A stretch of DNA of 64,000 nt from NCBI GenBank assembly GCA_021613535.1, contig CP075493.1:1426001-1490000 (forward strand), given 5' to 3'. Within the stretch, counting starts at the first letter, position 1, and every line of letters begins with the position of its first letter. This DNA is from Adineta vaga. Its lineage: Eukaryota; Rotifera. Below, one piece after another: positions 12,501 to 23,803 of the stretch. Both the position numbers and the translations under genes were made by a program. The notes beneath the pieces are model-generated. The model searched no databases. It saw nothing but the letters and a program-made list of their open reading frames with translations, and was not told the DNA's origin.

Positions 12501-15500
12501 CCACATTGCATAGAGCACAGCCATTACATTCAATCGAACTCCAATGACAATCACTGTTGTTATATAACATATCTAATATCACGAAAACAAAACATCATAT
12601 TCGATAGTTTCAATAGTTTCGTTTTACCTCCAAACCAAATCGATAGAAAATAAAATTGGCTAAATATTTCAAGAAATTTTCTACACCTTGATCAGCTTGT
12701 TGATAATTAACAATATCATATTCATATGTATCATCATGCGCATCTTTCAATGCAAATGGTTCGAATAGAATCGGAAAACGATTTTCTATCAAATGAACAT
12801 GAAAATGAACCGATAAGGATAAACATCGATGTCGCTGACGATATCGTGCAATGGCATCGAATGTTAAAGCAATAGTTATTAAAATATACCACTAAAAATA
12901 AAAAATAACGTCAATTTTTTTCGAACAAAATTCATCATTGTTTTTCTTACCCCAAGAAATCGATCGAGATTTGGTGTTAATTCAAGACCAAACCATTTTG
13001 CTGTATCATTGGGAATTGAAGTTATATTTGGATCAATCTAAATGAAAAAAAATATATATACTGAATAGAAACGTATTGAGGAAATTCTTCGACTTACATT
13101 AGAACAATTTCGAACGAAAAAATTCTTTTCAACTATATATTGTTTTGCTATTGCTAATTGATAACACATCGACGAGAGAATATAAATACCTGTAGCAATC
13201 AATGTTAATAAATTAACCATTTTTCGTAGACGAAATACTGTTAAACCAATTGTTGCAAGAACCATTAACGAAACATTGAATGCATTAATCTATTTTACAA
13301 AAGAAAACTTTTTTAATCATTACGTTTAGAAAATGTTACTTGAAGAACAGATGTAAGAACCATGAGAAAGAGAACTAATTTATAAGCATGTATTTCAGCG
13401 AAACGCCATGTATAATAAGTCATTTGTTTGTAAAGACGATTAGCTCGAAAATATAATTTATATAATGATTCTTGCCATGTTGAGGGTACACTTCTTAGTA
13501 CATGTTGAGTATGTGAACTATTTGGATGATCAGTATTTTCTAAAAAGATTGAAAAACAAAATGATAAAGAAATACATGAATCAATAGTTGTTTTACCTCG
13601 AGCATAAGCATGAATATCGGCTAATGTACCAGTTGCTGGACCTTCGATATCTTTATCACTAAAAAAAAACAATAACAAATGATATTTTTCATTGATTAAA
13701 CTCAATCTATCGAAATTACTTTGGCATTGTAATTAATTTCATCCATCCCTTATGAAAGTAATGTAATTGTAGTATATTAACTACTAAAAATGTACTTGGT
13801 GTTAATAATTTTAAAGCTAAAACATCTGATTGAACGACTTCAAGTCCAATTGATGCAAGTCTAAAAAGTAAAACAGTCAATAAAATAAGATTCTATTTGT
13901 TCAAGCGATAATTTCAACATACAATTCTTTACTAAGTTGTCGAGTTAAGAATACATTGACTTTTTCGAACTAGAATAATAAAAGGATAAAGAATGAAATT
14001 TGACGAAACAATTCTTAATGATTATACTTGATAAATATAAATACCAATTAAGATTACCATGGAATAAATAATAATAGTTAAATGAAATGTAGCCACTGTT
14101 TTTCTCCAAAATCCAAATGAAATCTAATCGAAAAAATATTGCTTTTATCTTCTTCTTATGGAAGAATAGTCTTCTTACTTGAAAAGTGAAAATAAAAAAC
14201 AAATAAAATGCCATGTATATGATTCGATAAATGACGACTGTGTTTTGAATACTAACAAGTAAAAGCATGCCACATGAAACGAATATCCAATATTTTGTTA
14301 GGAAATTAATCAACCATCGTCCTAAAAATCAATCGAATAAAGAAAGGTTTTCTTTGTAAACAATTAGTTTTACCTATTCGTCGAGGATATGATTCAGTTG
14401 GTGGAGTTGTACTAGGTCGACGAGCTACGAAATTAGAGAGTAGAAAACAAAGATATAGGAATCATTTTCATAAGCAAATCATTAGAGACGAGAACCGATC
14501 GCATTACACACAGGCAGAACATATTCTTCCCTCATCTTACTTAATTCTATCACTATAAAAAGGAAAGATTTTATCGATGTTTTTCGTTGTAAACTAATTC
14601 TTCCAATTAATCTATAAAAACAAACCTTCATTTATTTGAACATTAGTCAGTCGCTTTTCATTGATATATTGTCGTAATGTTAACCAAAACAACATCATAT
14701 AAAATGACTAAAACAAACATTGAAATTTATACGAATGTTTCATAATCGATCTTTTTTTCTTCTTCTTCTTACTTTTAAGAGTAATGGCATGAATGCTGGT
14801 TGAAAATCTCTCATACGAATACCAATTTGTTCCATTGTTCGACGATCATATGCAAAATGTAATTGATTAAAACTAACTTTAAATCCAATTAAATATTGTA
14901 GAATTAATAATATTGCTCCGTAGATTGTAAAGAATGGACTCATTCTCAAACACCATTGACGAGAATTTGGTAATACCCAGAGTAAACATGCCCAGAGAAG
15001 ATAGACTAGTGTTAATATACTATGAAAGGTGATACTCCATGCCTATGTCGGAATAGATAATTTAATACAATTATTGTTTTTCAAAAAAAACATGATTTCT
15101 TTCTTACCAACATAGCAATCAATGAAAGTAGATAACTATGTCTTTCAAGAACACGAATGACTGAAAATACAACGAAAATAATTCGTCCTTGCCAAGTTTG
15201 ATCACCAGGTTGTTCTAAACTCCATCGTCGATGTAATGAAGGTGGACTTTGCTCAAATGTATCACGACTATCCGGATTGTGTACTAAACTCTATAATTTA
15301 AAAAAAACACACAAACCATGTTATGATCAAATATTATCAGATATGAAATAACTAAAGCCCAGAATCATGTGAATAAGTCAACAATAGATGAAACACACAA
15401 GCAAAATGTTCGTCTAATATTTGATTAAACTATGGTCGACATATAAGCATTCACACGATTTCAAATGATAGCATGAATATGGAAGAAAATTAAAAACAAG

Positions 15501-16983
15501 CAAACCTGTTTATCAATACTGCGACGAGGGTTTATCTGTTTAACAGGTGATACACACAGAAAAAGGTGAAAATGGACTGATCACACGAAAAAAAATGTAA
15601 CAAAATCTTTCTGCTTACCTGTTGTTCAAGTGAATGAATTGTTAAAACATTCGAACGAACCTTTTATTTATGAATAGATAAAGTAAAGATTAAAAATAAA
15701 ATCATATTTTAAATCAAACTTACTCGCCGAGAAAGTGTTCGATTTGTTTCAAAAGCAAAATAGAAATATAATAGAAGTAATGCACATGGATTAACATAAT
15801 CACTCCATACTAAATTTCTTTCAAAATATGGTTCACGATCCGTACAATTACTTTCTACAAGTGCTGTTAAACCAGTAATACTAATAAAAAGAAGATGATC
15901 ATTATTTAAACATATATATATATCTTAAATTTAATTCGTCTTACTTGCTCCATGTTGATAAAGGTGGTAAAACATCTTGAAAGAATCCAAATTGATAAAG
16001 ATAAAAGATCAATAAATGTGTGCCAGTATAAATCACTAATAACATTCGTGCTAATATATATTTCTTTCCGAATTTAACCGATAATGACCAAATAAAGGCA
16101 AGTTTAAGAAAGAAAAGAAAATAAATTGAATTGATAATACTTGGATTAACAAATGCTGCAAAGCCGACGATAACAAATTGAAGAAATAAACGTGTTCGTC
16201 TTAAGATAGATAATAATCTTGGCCATAATTTCTTTTGATCTTCTATACTAGTACTACTATTCGTTGAAGGTAATACAGTTGGTGAAACAGTTGATTCATT
16301 ATTTTCACGACGTCGTACGGATACAATCGAACGTCGAATTATAATCAAACAAACAGTTGAAGCAGCAAGAATAATTATATCGGGAAAGATTAAACGTAAG
16401 ATACGAGTTGCTGTAGAATTGTCAAGACTAGAAATAGATTATTTATAGAAAGAATTTCTATTATTCTTGTTGATTATACATACCGTTCTAGACCAAAATA
16501 TCGAAGTGTTCGAACTGTGTCCGTACCTGAAATGAATTTTATTCGATATTGAAGTCTTTTTTCTTGTTTTATCTAATGAAGATGATCATCTACTTACAAT
16601 TATCGAGTGTATGACCATAGGGTTTGTTAGCAAGAAGTATAGATTGGAATATAATTTGAGCAAAAACAGTTAATAAACTGACGATTGTAATAACCAAAAC
16701 AAATACACGAAATCGGGCTAAAATGAAATATAAATATCGATGTGTTTTTTTGAAATTTGATTTTACTTCGAATATTTCGTTCAGTTATAGGGCCAAGCCA
16801 TGGAAGTAGAAGTAATAGAAAAGCGTAGATAAATGATATAACACTATACCGAAAGATCGCCCCTATTTACACATAAACAAAATGAAATGAAACCATGATT
16901 TAAGAGAAATATGTTTACATACCACTGAGCAAAGCAAGAGGTAGAAAGATCAGAATAAGTGCAGACAAGAGCGATCGACCCAT
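6568..16983 (-). CDS. PIEZO: Piezo mechanosensitive cation channel
   Basis: A large gene of many short exons read from 16983 down to the TAA at 6568, with introns mostly 50-100 bp. Exon 1 encodes MGRSLLSALILIFLPLALLSG, a first membrane helix as in Piezo. Exons from about 16.9 to 11.2 kb give repeated hydrophobic helices of the blade. The exon at 10.8-11.1 kb carries the region around the beam helix: QKRIFGSYYWEHIVAEL, LASQGAVLFN, then a charged coiled coil (EEDCEREEQTVAKIRRSL). Near 8.0 kb is KYGVGGSLLVLLILLIWFP, matching the outer pore helix KYGMGG...WFPLL, followed by VNVEIKLGGYL, the start of the extracellular cap. The last exon has FNELPSVERLWHLLRDIYLVRE and LEEQLFAKLLFLYRSPETLI, close to the Piezo C-terminus. 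It acts in the plasma membrane as a trimeric stretch-activated channel. An AG acceptor (TTTCTAG) lies about 13 bases before the ATG, so a 5' UTR exon or trans-spliced leader is likely. No break was found, but not every exon was joined. Confidence 0.93.
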
Positions 16984-17530
16984 TGTGGTTAAAATCCTAG
17001 AAATGAAGATGAAAATGAAATTGAATTTCAATTGTTGTCGTATGCAAATCAAAACGAAAGAACAAACAAAATCAAAAAAAGGTTTGTTTTTATGCTTCAT
17101 GTACACATGAATATCTGACTGCATCAATGAAAGAGTCCATATGATGGTTTTCACCTTTTCATTATTTTTACGTACGATGTGATTCAAAAAGCATAAAAAT
17201 CCTCTAATCGTATATTTTTCTTCTCGAATAAATGTCAATCAAATTACCTTAACTGTATGAATATTTTCACATCGGCAATTTAATAACGTAACTAACATTA
17301 GTTGAATATTCTTTTTTTCCTATCTTTTCTCTATATATGTAAATATATATGTGAGGGATGCTATGTATGCTTACTGATATGGCACCACATTTTTTAAATA
17401 ACGGAAAAATGAAAAAAGAGTCAAAATCAAATTATTGAAATATTTAAATGAAGAAATAATAAGAAAAAATATTTGATAACAAGATAAAATAATAGTTAAT
17501 TTCTTTCAACACTCGTTTTTTTTCTCTCTC
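16984..17530. other. Piezo upstream region
   Basis: About 550 bases between the start of Piezo and the next candidate gene on the same strand. AT-rich with TATATATG words near 17330-17355. It probably holds the Piezo 5' UTR or promoter. The open frame at 16915-17238 is mostly Piezo exon 1 plus its untranslated upstream sequence. Confidence 0.35.
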
Positions 17531-17918
17531 TTACTTCTCTGGAGAAGATAATATTACAGAATCATAAGTCCTTGGTACACGAGAAACTAATAGATTAGGT
17601 TTGGATAATAATGATGGATTTAATGTGAGAGAGTTCAATTGATTTGGTTTTAGTGGTATTGTATAGATACGAAGAGGATAATCTTGATCTAATACGTTGT
17701 TTGCTTCCGAGATATCGTTGATTGATATCAGATGTAGAAGTTGATGATTGGGATCCATTATTACATTCCGTTGAATTATTAAAATATTTCATCATGTTAT
17801 GAATAGAATGATGTTCTTCGATTTCGAGTAAAAGATCGTTAAAATTCTCTTGAGATAATAATAATAATCGAATTGATAAAAAATACAAGAATAGAAATAG
17901 AAATATCGAACGACACAA
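17531..17918 (-). CDS. Possible small secreted protein, two exons
   Basis: Two overlapping frames become one product if a roughly 60-base intron is removed: donor GTAATAATG after ...FNNSTE, acceptor CTCGGAAG, joined in frame as TESNNVLDQDY. The product starts with a hydrophobic stretch like a signal peptide (FLFLFLYFLSIRLLLL), then DLLLEIEEHHSIHNMMKYF, and ends in a proline/leucine-rich tail (IPLKPNQLNSLTLNPSLL...SRVPRTYDSVI). The weak point is that the frame has no ATG upstream of the signal-like stretch (TTG at 17918, then a stop further up), so an upstream exon would have to supply it. A peptide precursor is possible, but no cleavage repeat is seen. I recognise no family. Confidence 0.25.
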
Positions 17919-18549
17919 GAAGAAAAAATAGACGGAGGAAAAAAAAATATTTTGATATGAGATATGTTATTTCTCTTGCTCCTGTCTGATTAATAAAATG
18001 GAGAATGCGAATCATCGATACAATTATATAGGCTAACTACAAACATATTCTCTTAGAAATTCATCGTTCTCGCTTTTTTCTTCTTCTTCTTTCTGTGATC
18101 TCATATGAATATAAAAATATACATTAAATAAAGATAAAACTGACATTTATGTCAATTGTACATTCTGATATTTATCTTACCGATCATAATGATGAACATT
18201 TATGTTGGAATGTCGAAACTTGCAAAATGAAATTATTGATGTAAAGGTATTTACAAAGAAAAGAATACAAAATATTGACTAATCTACAAAGACTAATAAT
18301 ATAATTTAATGTTATTCTTCTTCATTTCTTCTTATATGAAATAGATATTTTCATCGTCTTGTGTTTTTTTTTGTTTTTATTTATTTATTGAAGATAACAA
18401 GATGTTTTTTTTTCTCTCCTTTTCGGGATGTTACAAACAAAAACAAATTCAAATGAGAAAATCATGCAAAATTGATCTTCGTTTGAATGCATAATTTTGT
18501 CGTAATGAATTTTTGTTTTGATAAATAATTTTTATGAAAATTTTTTTTA
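17919..18549. other. AT-rich gap 3' of RPS19
   Basis: About 630 bases downstream of RPS19 with poly-T runs near 18365-18415. It contains likely 3' UTR and polyadenylation sequence for RPS19 and perhaps a first exon of the candidate at 17531. Nothing else is seen. Confidence 0.3.
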
Positions 18550-19017
18550 TTATTGTTGTTGTTGTTGTTGTTGACGAGCAAGTTTATCTGCAACTTGTTT
18601 AGCAATCGTATCCATATTACGTCTTCCTACTTGAGTAAGAACACGACCACCTGATGCATGTTTTTCGATAAGTTTTGCCTTTTCAAGTGATTGTAAACAT
18701 TTACGTACAACACTACGTGAACCATGTTGAAAATGTGATGGACGTACACCTTTACGTTTTAAACCACCATAAATACGTGTAAATGCACCAACACCTGTTC
18801 GACGTAAATAAAGAAAACGTGCAATTGATGCACATCGGGTATAATACCAATCAGGATCAACTGGTGCCATTTGTTTATGAATACCTAATTTCACGATATC
18901 AACCCAAGTAGTAGATGGTAATTCGAGTTTGCCTGTTTTTTTAAGAAATTCAGCAAAAGCAGCTGTGAATTGTTGTTGATCAACATCTTTAACTGATCCA
19001 CGGTCGACTACTTCCAT
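18550..19017 (-). CDS. RPS19: Small ribosomal subunit protein eS19
   Basis: A 155-residue protein covering the whole eS19 family length. Visible blocks are [19 protein letters not shown], the [16 protein letters not shown] segment that is nearly invariant in eS19, [29 protein letters not shown] and the C-terminal [20 protein letters not shown]. It belongs to the 40S subunit and is needed for 18S rRNA maturation. The tail ends in seven or eight glutamines from a CAA repeat, which is not typical of the family and may be polymorphic. Codons are dominated by ACG/CGT/GGT, different from the flanking AT-rich DNA, as expected for a highly expressed gene. About 38 bases before the ATG is CTTATAAACAG, which could serve as an acceptor for a 5' UTR exon or spliced leader. 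Confidence 0.97.
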   Translation of the reverse strand: MEVVDRGSVKDVDQQQFTAAFAEFLKKTGKLELPSTTWVDIVKLGIHKQMAPVDPDWYYTRCASIARFLYLRRTGVGAFTRIYGGLKRKGVRPSHFQHGSRSVVRKCLQSLEKAKLIEKHASGGRVLTQVGRRNMDTIAKQVADKLARQQQQQQQ

Positions 19018-19754
19018 TTTTTGAATTTATTCCTTTGTTTTTGATGGATCCTGTTTATAAGGCAAGAATCTAAACGAGAAAGAAAATCAAATATTCATCA
19101 GTTTCAGTTCCAATAACTATGTGAAATAAGAAATAAATAAATAAATAAATAAAACTTATTGAAATTCATCACCGAATGGTTCGTTTGTCTATTAAACATC
19201 GATCCATTCAAATACATCTATCCTCTTGAGAATCTTTGGATATAGATTTTACTTGAACCAATTTTAGAAAAAAATTAAAATATTCAAAAAAAAATTATTT
19301 TATTTCATTTAATTATTAAACTACATTATTCTCATGAAGTCTTCGAAAACTATATAGATGTCGCAAGTTGACTGATTCATGAAAATGAACTATTATATAT
19401 ATATGTTAATGAAAAGAAATGGAAAACAGAATTCAATCATTCCTTGAAAAATAAAAATGCAAGAATTTTCAACATTATGTGAAAAAATAGATACAGAAAT
19501 AGTCCATCCTAAGAATAAAGAAAAGATGAGCCAAAACGTTTTATCGAATAGATTTTATTATGATAGTTGCTAGTGAATATATCCCAATAATTTTAACATT
19601 ATTCTATTTGATAAAAACATCGAAATAATTTCATAAACCTATGACTAATTCTAACAATAAATTACGCAATAACATTTGTTGTTTTTGACAAGTATTAAAC
19701 GCCGAATGCTTCTATATATTTCTAACATATTACCATCGAAAGAACACGTGCGAA
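19018..19754. other. Divergent intergenic region
   Basis: About 740 bases between RPS19 (-) and the first F-box gene (+). AT-rich, with AAATAAATAAATAAATAAA near 19132-19152. The last 80 bases before 19755 (AATAACATTTGTTGTTTTTGACA, ACATTACCATCGA-like words) recur before the second F-box gene, so that upstream sequence was duplicated with the gene. Confidence 0.4.
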
Positions 19755-21269
19755 ATGTTATTAACGTTCGAAATATTACCTGACGAAATTCTAATGATTA
19801 TTTTCAAGTATTGTGGAGATGTTATTAATATATTTCGAACATTTCTTGGATTAAATCAACGTTTCAATCAAATTCTTCTTGATAAACGTTTACATCTATT
19901 AACTGATATTCTACATATTAATATTCGCCATGATTATTATTCTTCAGACGTATTCCAACAAGTTTCTCAACAATTATTATCTATTAATAAATCAATAGAT
20001 AATGAACAACTTTCACAAGTATTAAAACCATTAATTAGTTATCATATTCAACAAAAGTATATTGAATTCGGAGATGAATTAGAGTTATCTCGTATAAATT
20101 TTGAATGTCTTCGTCAACAACTAAGTGATGATGATGATGAAATTGTTCAACTAGATGAAGAATTGAAAACAAAATTTGATGATTTAAGAAGTACTTCAAT
20201 GACAAAAGAATGTATCAAACAAATAAAAACACTTGTTTTAACAAAAGGTGCTCGTTTAGAATTCGATAATTATGAATTAAGTGAATATAATTTCACTAAA
20301 GCTGTTAATCAACGATTAATAGCCTACATTACCAGTTCGAATTCTGAAAATTCAGAAATAATTAATTCATTTCTACAGTTATTTAAAACTTTAATCATTT
20401 CAAATCCTTCTCTATTAGAAAACAAAGATTATGTTGGCAATGGTGGACGTCATTTACAATATTTTCTTATACATGCTCTCTATCGATTACGAGATTTTTT
20501 TGATAGTAGTATTTCTTTGCCACCTGTAAATATGGAATATTATCAAGCGATAGTTGATCTATATCTTTTTACAATACAATCTTGGAAACATGTGTCTGAT
20601 AGGGTATATTATCTTGATGACAATATGTTTGATGTATTAGAAATGATTTCGGAAAAGAATTCAGATATATTTCTTCAAACTATACAATGGGAAATATTGA
20701 AAATCGTTATTGATGATTATTTTATGCAATCTTATGGAGCATGGGATGATCATTTTAAAACTAGATTTAAACAAATATTTAAACAATTGATTGAGAAGAA
20801 ACGATTAGATGTGATTAAATATATTTATTTTTATTTTCGATTTGAAGATTTCTTTAATGAATCAAAATATCTTCGAGAATGTGTCAATTTATTGACACGA
20901 AATCGATTAGAAAGACGATTTTTCGATGTGATTATGAATGATGTATCATTAGATTCATTATTTTCTAAAAAACATTTAATATTTGTTTTATTAGATAAAA
21001 AAGAACGAAAATTAGTAAAAAATTTATTAATATTATCACCTGATCTTATTCATGAATTAGATGAAGATGGAAATGATCCATTACTTTATATTTGTCTGAA
21101 AGTTTTTGGTTGTCGACATCGTATTATTGAATTTTTAATTAATATCGGATCTGATTTACAAAGAACAAATAACAACGGACAAAACTTTATGGATATATTA
21201 AAATTGCAAAGAAATAAGAAGTTATTGGAAACATTATTAGACCAAGAAATAATTCAAATTGATATATAA
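19755..21269 (+). CDS. F-box / ankyrin-like protein, copy 1
   Basis: A single 504-residue open frame. The N-terminus (residues 5-45) reads FEILPDEILMIIFKYCGDV...FLGLNQRFN, an F-box-like motif (LPxEILxxIF...LxxLNxRFN) of the kind that binds SKP1 in SCF ubiquitin ligases. The middle is helical with an acidic run (DDDDE near 125). The C-terminal 100 residues (LLDKKERKLVKNLLI, ELDEDGNDPLLYICLK, HRIIEFLINIGSDLQRTNNNGQNFMDIL) look like two ankyrin-type repeats, probably for substrate binding. It has no introns. A tandem paralogue follows at 21645 on the same strand, and a broken relative lies at 63162. The substrate is unknown. Assignment to F-box/ankyrin is by motif only. Confidence 0.75.
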   Translation: MLLTFEILPDEILMIIFKYCGDVINIFRTFLGLNQRFNQILLDKRLHLLTDILHINIRHDYYSSDVFQQVSQQLLSINKSIDNEQLSQVLKPLISYHIQQKYIEFGDELELSRINFECLRQQLSDDDDEIVQLDEELKTKFDDLRSTSMTKECIKQIKTLVLTKGARLEFDNYELSEYNFTKAVNQRLIAYITSSNSENSEIINSFLQLFKTLIISNPSLLENKDYVGNGGRHLQYFLIHALYRLRDFFDSSISLPPVNMEYYQAIVDLYLFTIQSWKHVSDRVYYLDDNMFDVLEMISEKNSDIFLQTIQWEILKIVIDDYFMQSYGAWDDHFKTRFKQIFKQLIEKKRLDVIKYIYFYFRFEDFFNESKYLRECVNLLTRNRLERRFFDVIMNDVSLDSLFSKKHLIFVLLDKKERKLVKNLLILSPDLIHELDEDGNDPLLYICLKVFGCRHRIIEFLINIGSDLQRTNNNGQNFMDILKLQRNKKLLETLLDQEIIQIDI

Positions 21270-21644
21270 TTGTAGATTCTATGCTTTTAATAATAAGAAA
21301 ATATTGATAAAATGATTTTGCAGATTTTTTTTTAAAATTAAATATAAAATGCTACATTTTGCTTGAGAGTGAGAGTCTTAGTTTGTTATCTAGATCTATG
21401 TAAGAATATACACTTTGACTACAATGATTCACAAATCCATAAGCACACTCTCTAACTTTCTAAAATGATTTCATGTGTATATTGATCCATCTGTATTTCA
21501 ATTCAATATGCGATACTATGAAGAAAGTGGTGACTAATAAAAACGATAGATTGCGAAATAACATTTGTTGTTTTATGACAGAAGAATAAATTGACGAATG
21601 TATATACTTTTATGACACATTACCATCGACAGAACATGTGCAAC
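21270..21644. other. Spacer between F-box paralogues
   Basis: 375 bases. The last ~90 bases resemble the sequence before copy 1 (GCGAAATAACATTTGTTGTTTT, ACATTACCATCGA), so the tandem duplication included the proximal promoter. No gene is seen. Confidence 0.4.
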
Positions 21645-23132
21645 ATGTTGTCGAGGTTGGAATTACTACCTGATGAGATTCTTATGATTATTTTCAAATA
21701 TTCTGGTGATATTATCAACATATTTCGAACATTTCTTGGTTTAAATCAACATTTCAATCAAATTCTTCTTGATAAACGTTTACATTTATTAACTGATATT
21801 CTACATATCAATATTCGCCATGATTATTATTCTTCAGACGTATTCCAACAAGTTTCTCAACAACTATTATCTGTAAATACATCTATTGATGAAAAAAATC
21901 TTTGTCAAATTTTACGACCATTATTTGCTTTTCATATTCAACAAAAATACATTCAATTTGGAGATGAATTTAAAGTTTCATTTGAAAAATTCCAATCTAT
22001 TCGTCAACAACATAATCATAATGAGTTAAATCAAATTGATCGTGAATTACAAGTAGAATTCGATAATTTAAAAACTTTACCAGTGACTAATGAACGTATT
22101 AATCGAATTGAATCACTTGTTTTAATCAAAGGTGCTCGTCTTCAATGTGACAATTCTGAACTAAGTAATTTTAATCTTTGTCAAGCAATTAATAATTTAT
22201 ATCTTAATTATATCCATGATGAATCAAAAGAACGTTCGTTATTGATTAATTTATATTTGAAATTATTCAAAATTTTACTTATTTCAAATCCTTTAAATTT
22301 AAAAAATAAAGATTATGTTGGCAATGGTGGTTGTGACATAATCTATTTTCTTATCTATACTGTTTATCGTCTAGAATATTTCTATCATGGACGACATTGT
22401 TCTTTACTATTAAATATGAAATTCTATCGAACTACAGTTGATCTATTTTTATTTGTAATTCAATGTCAAAAACAAACATTGACAGAAGCTGATCGTATTA
22501 AACGCATGATGTTCGATATGTTAGAAATGATTGAACAAATTCATACGGATATATTTATTCAGACTGCACAATGGGAAATTGTTAAAATAATTCTTGATGA
22601 ATATTTATATGAACCATGGAATGTTTATGATAAAAATATGATTAAAAATGGTTTAAAAAACTTGATAAAAAAACGTCGATTAGATATTCTCGGACATGTT
22701 TGTTCTTATCCTGAGTTTCAACAATTTCTCAATGAATCAGATAATATTCGAGACGTTGTTAATTTAATGACAACTAATCGATCAGGACGAGAATTTTTCG
22801 ATGAAATTCTGAATAATAAATCATTTGATTTTTTTCATTCAAGTAAATCATTATTATTTATTTTATTAGATAAAAAAGAACGTCAATTATTTGAACAATT
22901 GATTAAAGTCTCTCCAAAACTTCTATATGAATTAGATGAAGATGGAAATGATTGTTTACTTTATATTTGTTTGAAAGTATCTGGTTGTCGACATCGAATC
23001 ATTGAATATTTGATTGAGATGGGTTCGAATGTTCATAGAAAGAACAATAATGGACAAGATTTTATGAATGCATTGCAATTACAAAGAAATCAAAAACTAC
23101 TGAAACACCTAATTGAACATGAAATTATATAA
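21645..23132 (+). CDS. F-box / ankyrin-like protein, copy 2
   Basis: Tandem paralogue of the gene at 19755. I place the start at the ATG at 21645 (MLSRLELLPDEILM), because it aligns with the start of copy 1; in-frame ATGs at 21612 and 21636 would add only a few residues. The F-box-like motif is at residues 4-40. The ankyrin-like C-terminus (ELDEDGNDCLLYICLK...HRIIEYLIEMGSNVHRKNNNGQDF) is well kept. The centre is clearly diverged, whereas about 150 bases from 21720 to 21871 match copy 1 (19830-19980) with only about six differences, which suggests gene conversion. It is intronless, about 495 residues, and probably a substrate receptor of an SCF-type ligase. Confidence 0.75.
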   Translation: MLSRLELLPDEILMIIFKYSGDIINIFRTFLGLNQHFNQILLDKRLHLLTDILHINIRHDYYSSDVFQQVSQQLLSVNTSIDEKNLCQILRPLFAFHIQQKYIQFGDEFKVSFEKFQSIRQQHNHNELNQIDRELQVEFDNLKTLPVTNERINRIESLVLIKGARLQCDNSELSNFNLCQAINNLYLNYIHDESKERSLLINLYLKLFKILLISNPLNLKNKDYVGNGGCDIIYFLIYTVYRLEYFYHGRHCSLLLNMKFYRTTVDLFLFVIQCQKQTLTEADRIKRMMFDMLEMIEQIHTDIFIQTAQWEIVKIILDEYLYEPWNVYDKNMIKNGLKNLIKKRRLDILGHVCSYPEFQQFLNESDNIRDVVNLMTTNRSGREFFDEILNNKSFDFFHSSKSLLFILLDKKERQLFEQLIKVSPKLLYELDEDGNDCLLYICLKVSGCRHRIIEYLIEMGSNVHRKNNNGQDFMNALQLQRNQKLLKHLIEHEII

Positions 23133-23803
23133 ACAAGATATTCTTATAATGATAAAACAATACGTCATTTTTGTTAATAATAGCTTCTTTTATTTATCTA
23201 TTTCGTGTAAATACATGAAATACAATAAATGTTTATGAATGTCGATTGACATTATATTCTTTTTAATATTCGAATAAATCATATCTGATAAAATGAACAT
23301 TATCCTTTTATAATTAACTAAATCGCATCGTTTTCCATTTACTATATAGATGAATCTATATATTGACCTTTTCGTTTCTCGTTCGATGTATATATAACAT
23401 TCAAAAGTAAGTACTTTCACCTCATATTTGTTTTTCTAAATACTTTTGCCTTGTCATCACATTTCGATGTCATTGAATATACAGTCAAATCTATGGTCAT
23501 GAATTTGAGTTTATAAAAGTAGATAACTATTTTAGAAAAGAAAAACAACACATTTTTGTACAATTGGAAATGAAATTTAAATAACAAGGACCTCTATTCT
23601 CAGAAATTGGTATTGGTATAATTGTCTACCGTCGGATGATTCATCGAATACTGTTTTTATTTTATATTTTCTTTTTATGAATTTTACGTCTTATCAATCT
23701 GTTGTATGTATTTAAATTTATTCCCAGGGAATTCAGCTGTTACCATCTTATAAATATGTCTTTTTTTTAGTTTAGTTTTTATTTATATTTTAGATAAAAG
23801 AAT
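23133..23803. other. Intergenic region before cytochrome b5 reductase
   Basis: About 670 AT-rich bases. A TTTATATTTTAG acceptor-like sequence ends 8 bases before the ATG at 23804 and suggests a 5' UTR intron or spliced-leader addition. Nothing else was found. Confidence 0.35.

Noticed and set aside
21591-21644. Longer N-terminus of the second F-box gene
   Set aside because: The first codon is TTG and the extra residues have no counterpart in the paralogue. The ATG at 21645 aligns with the start of copy 1.
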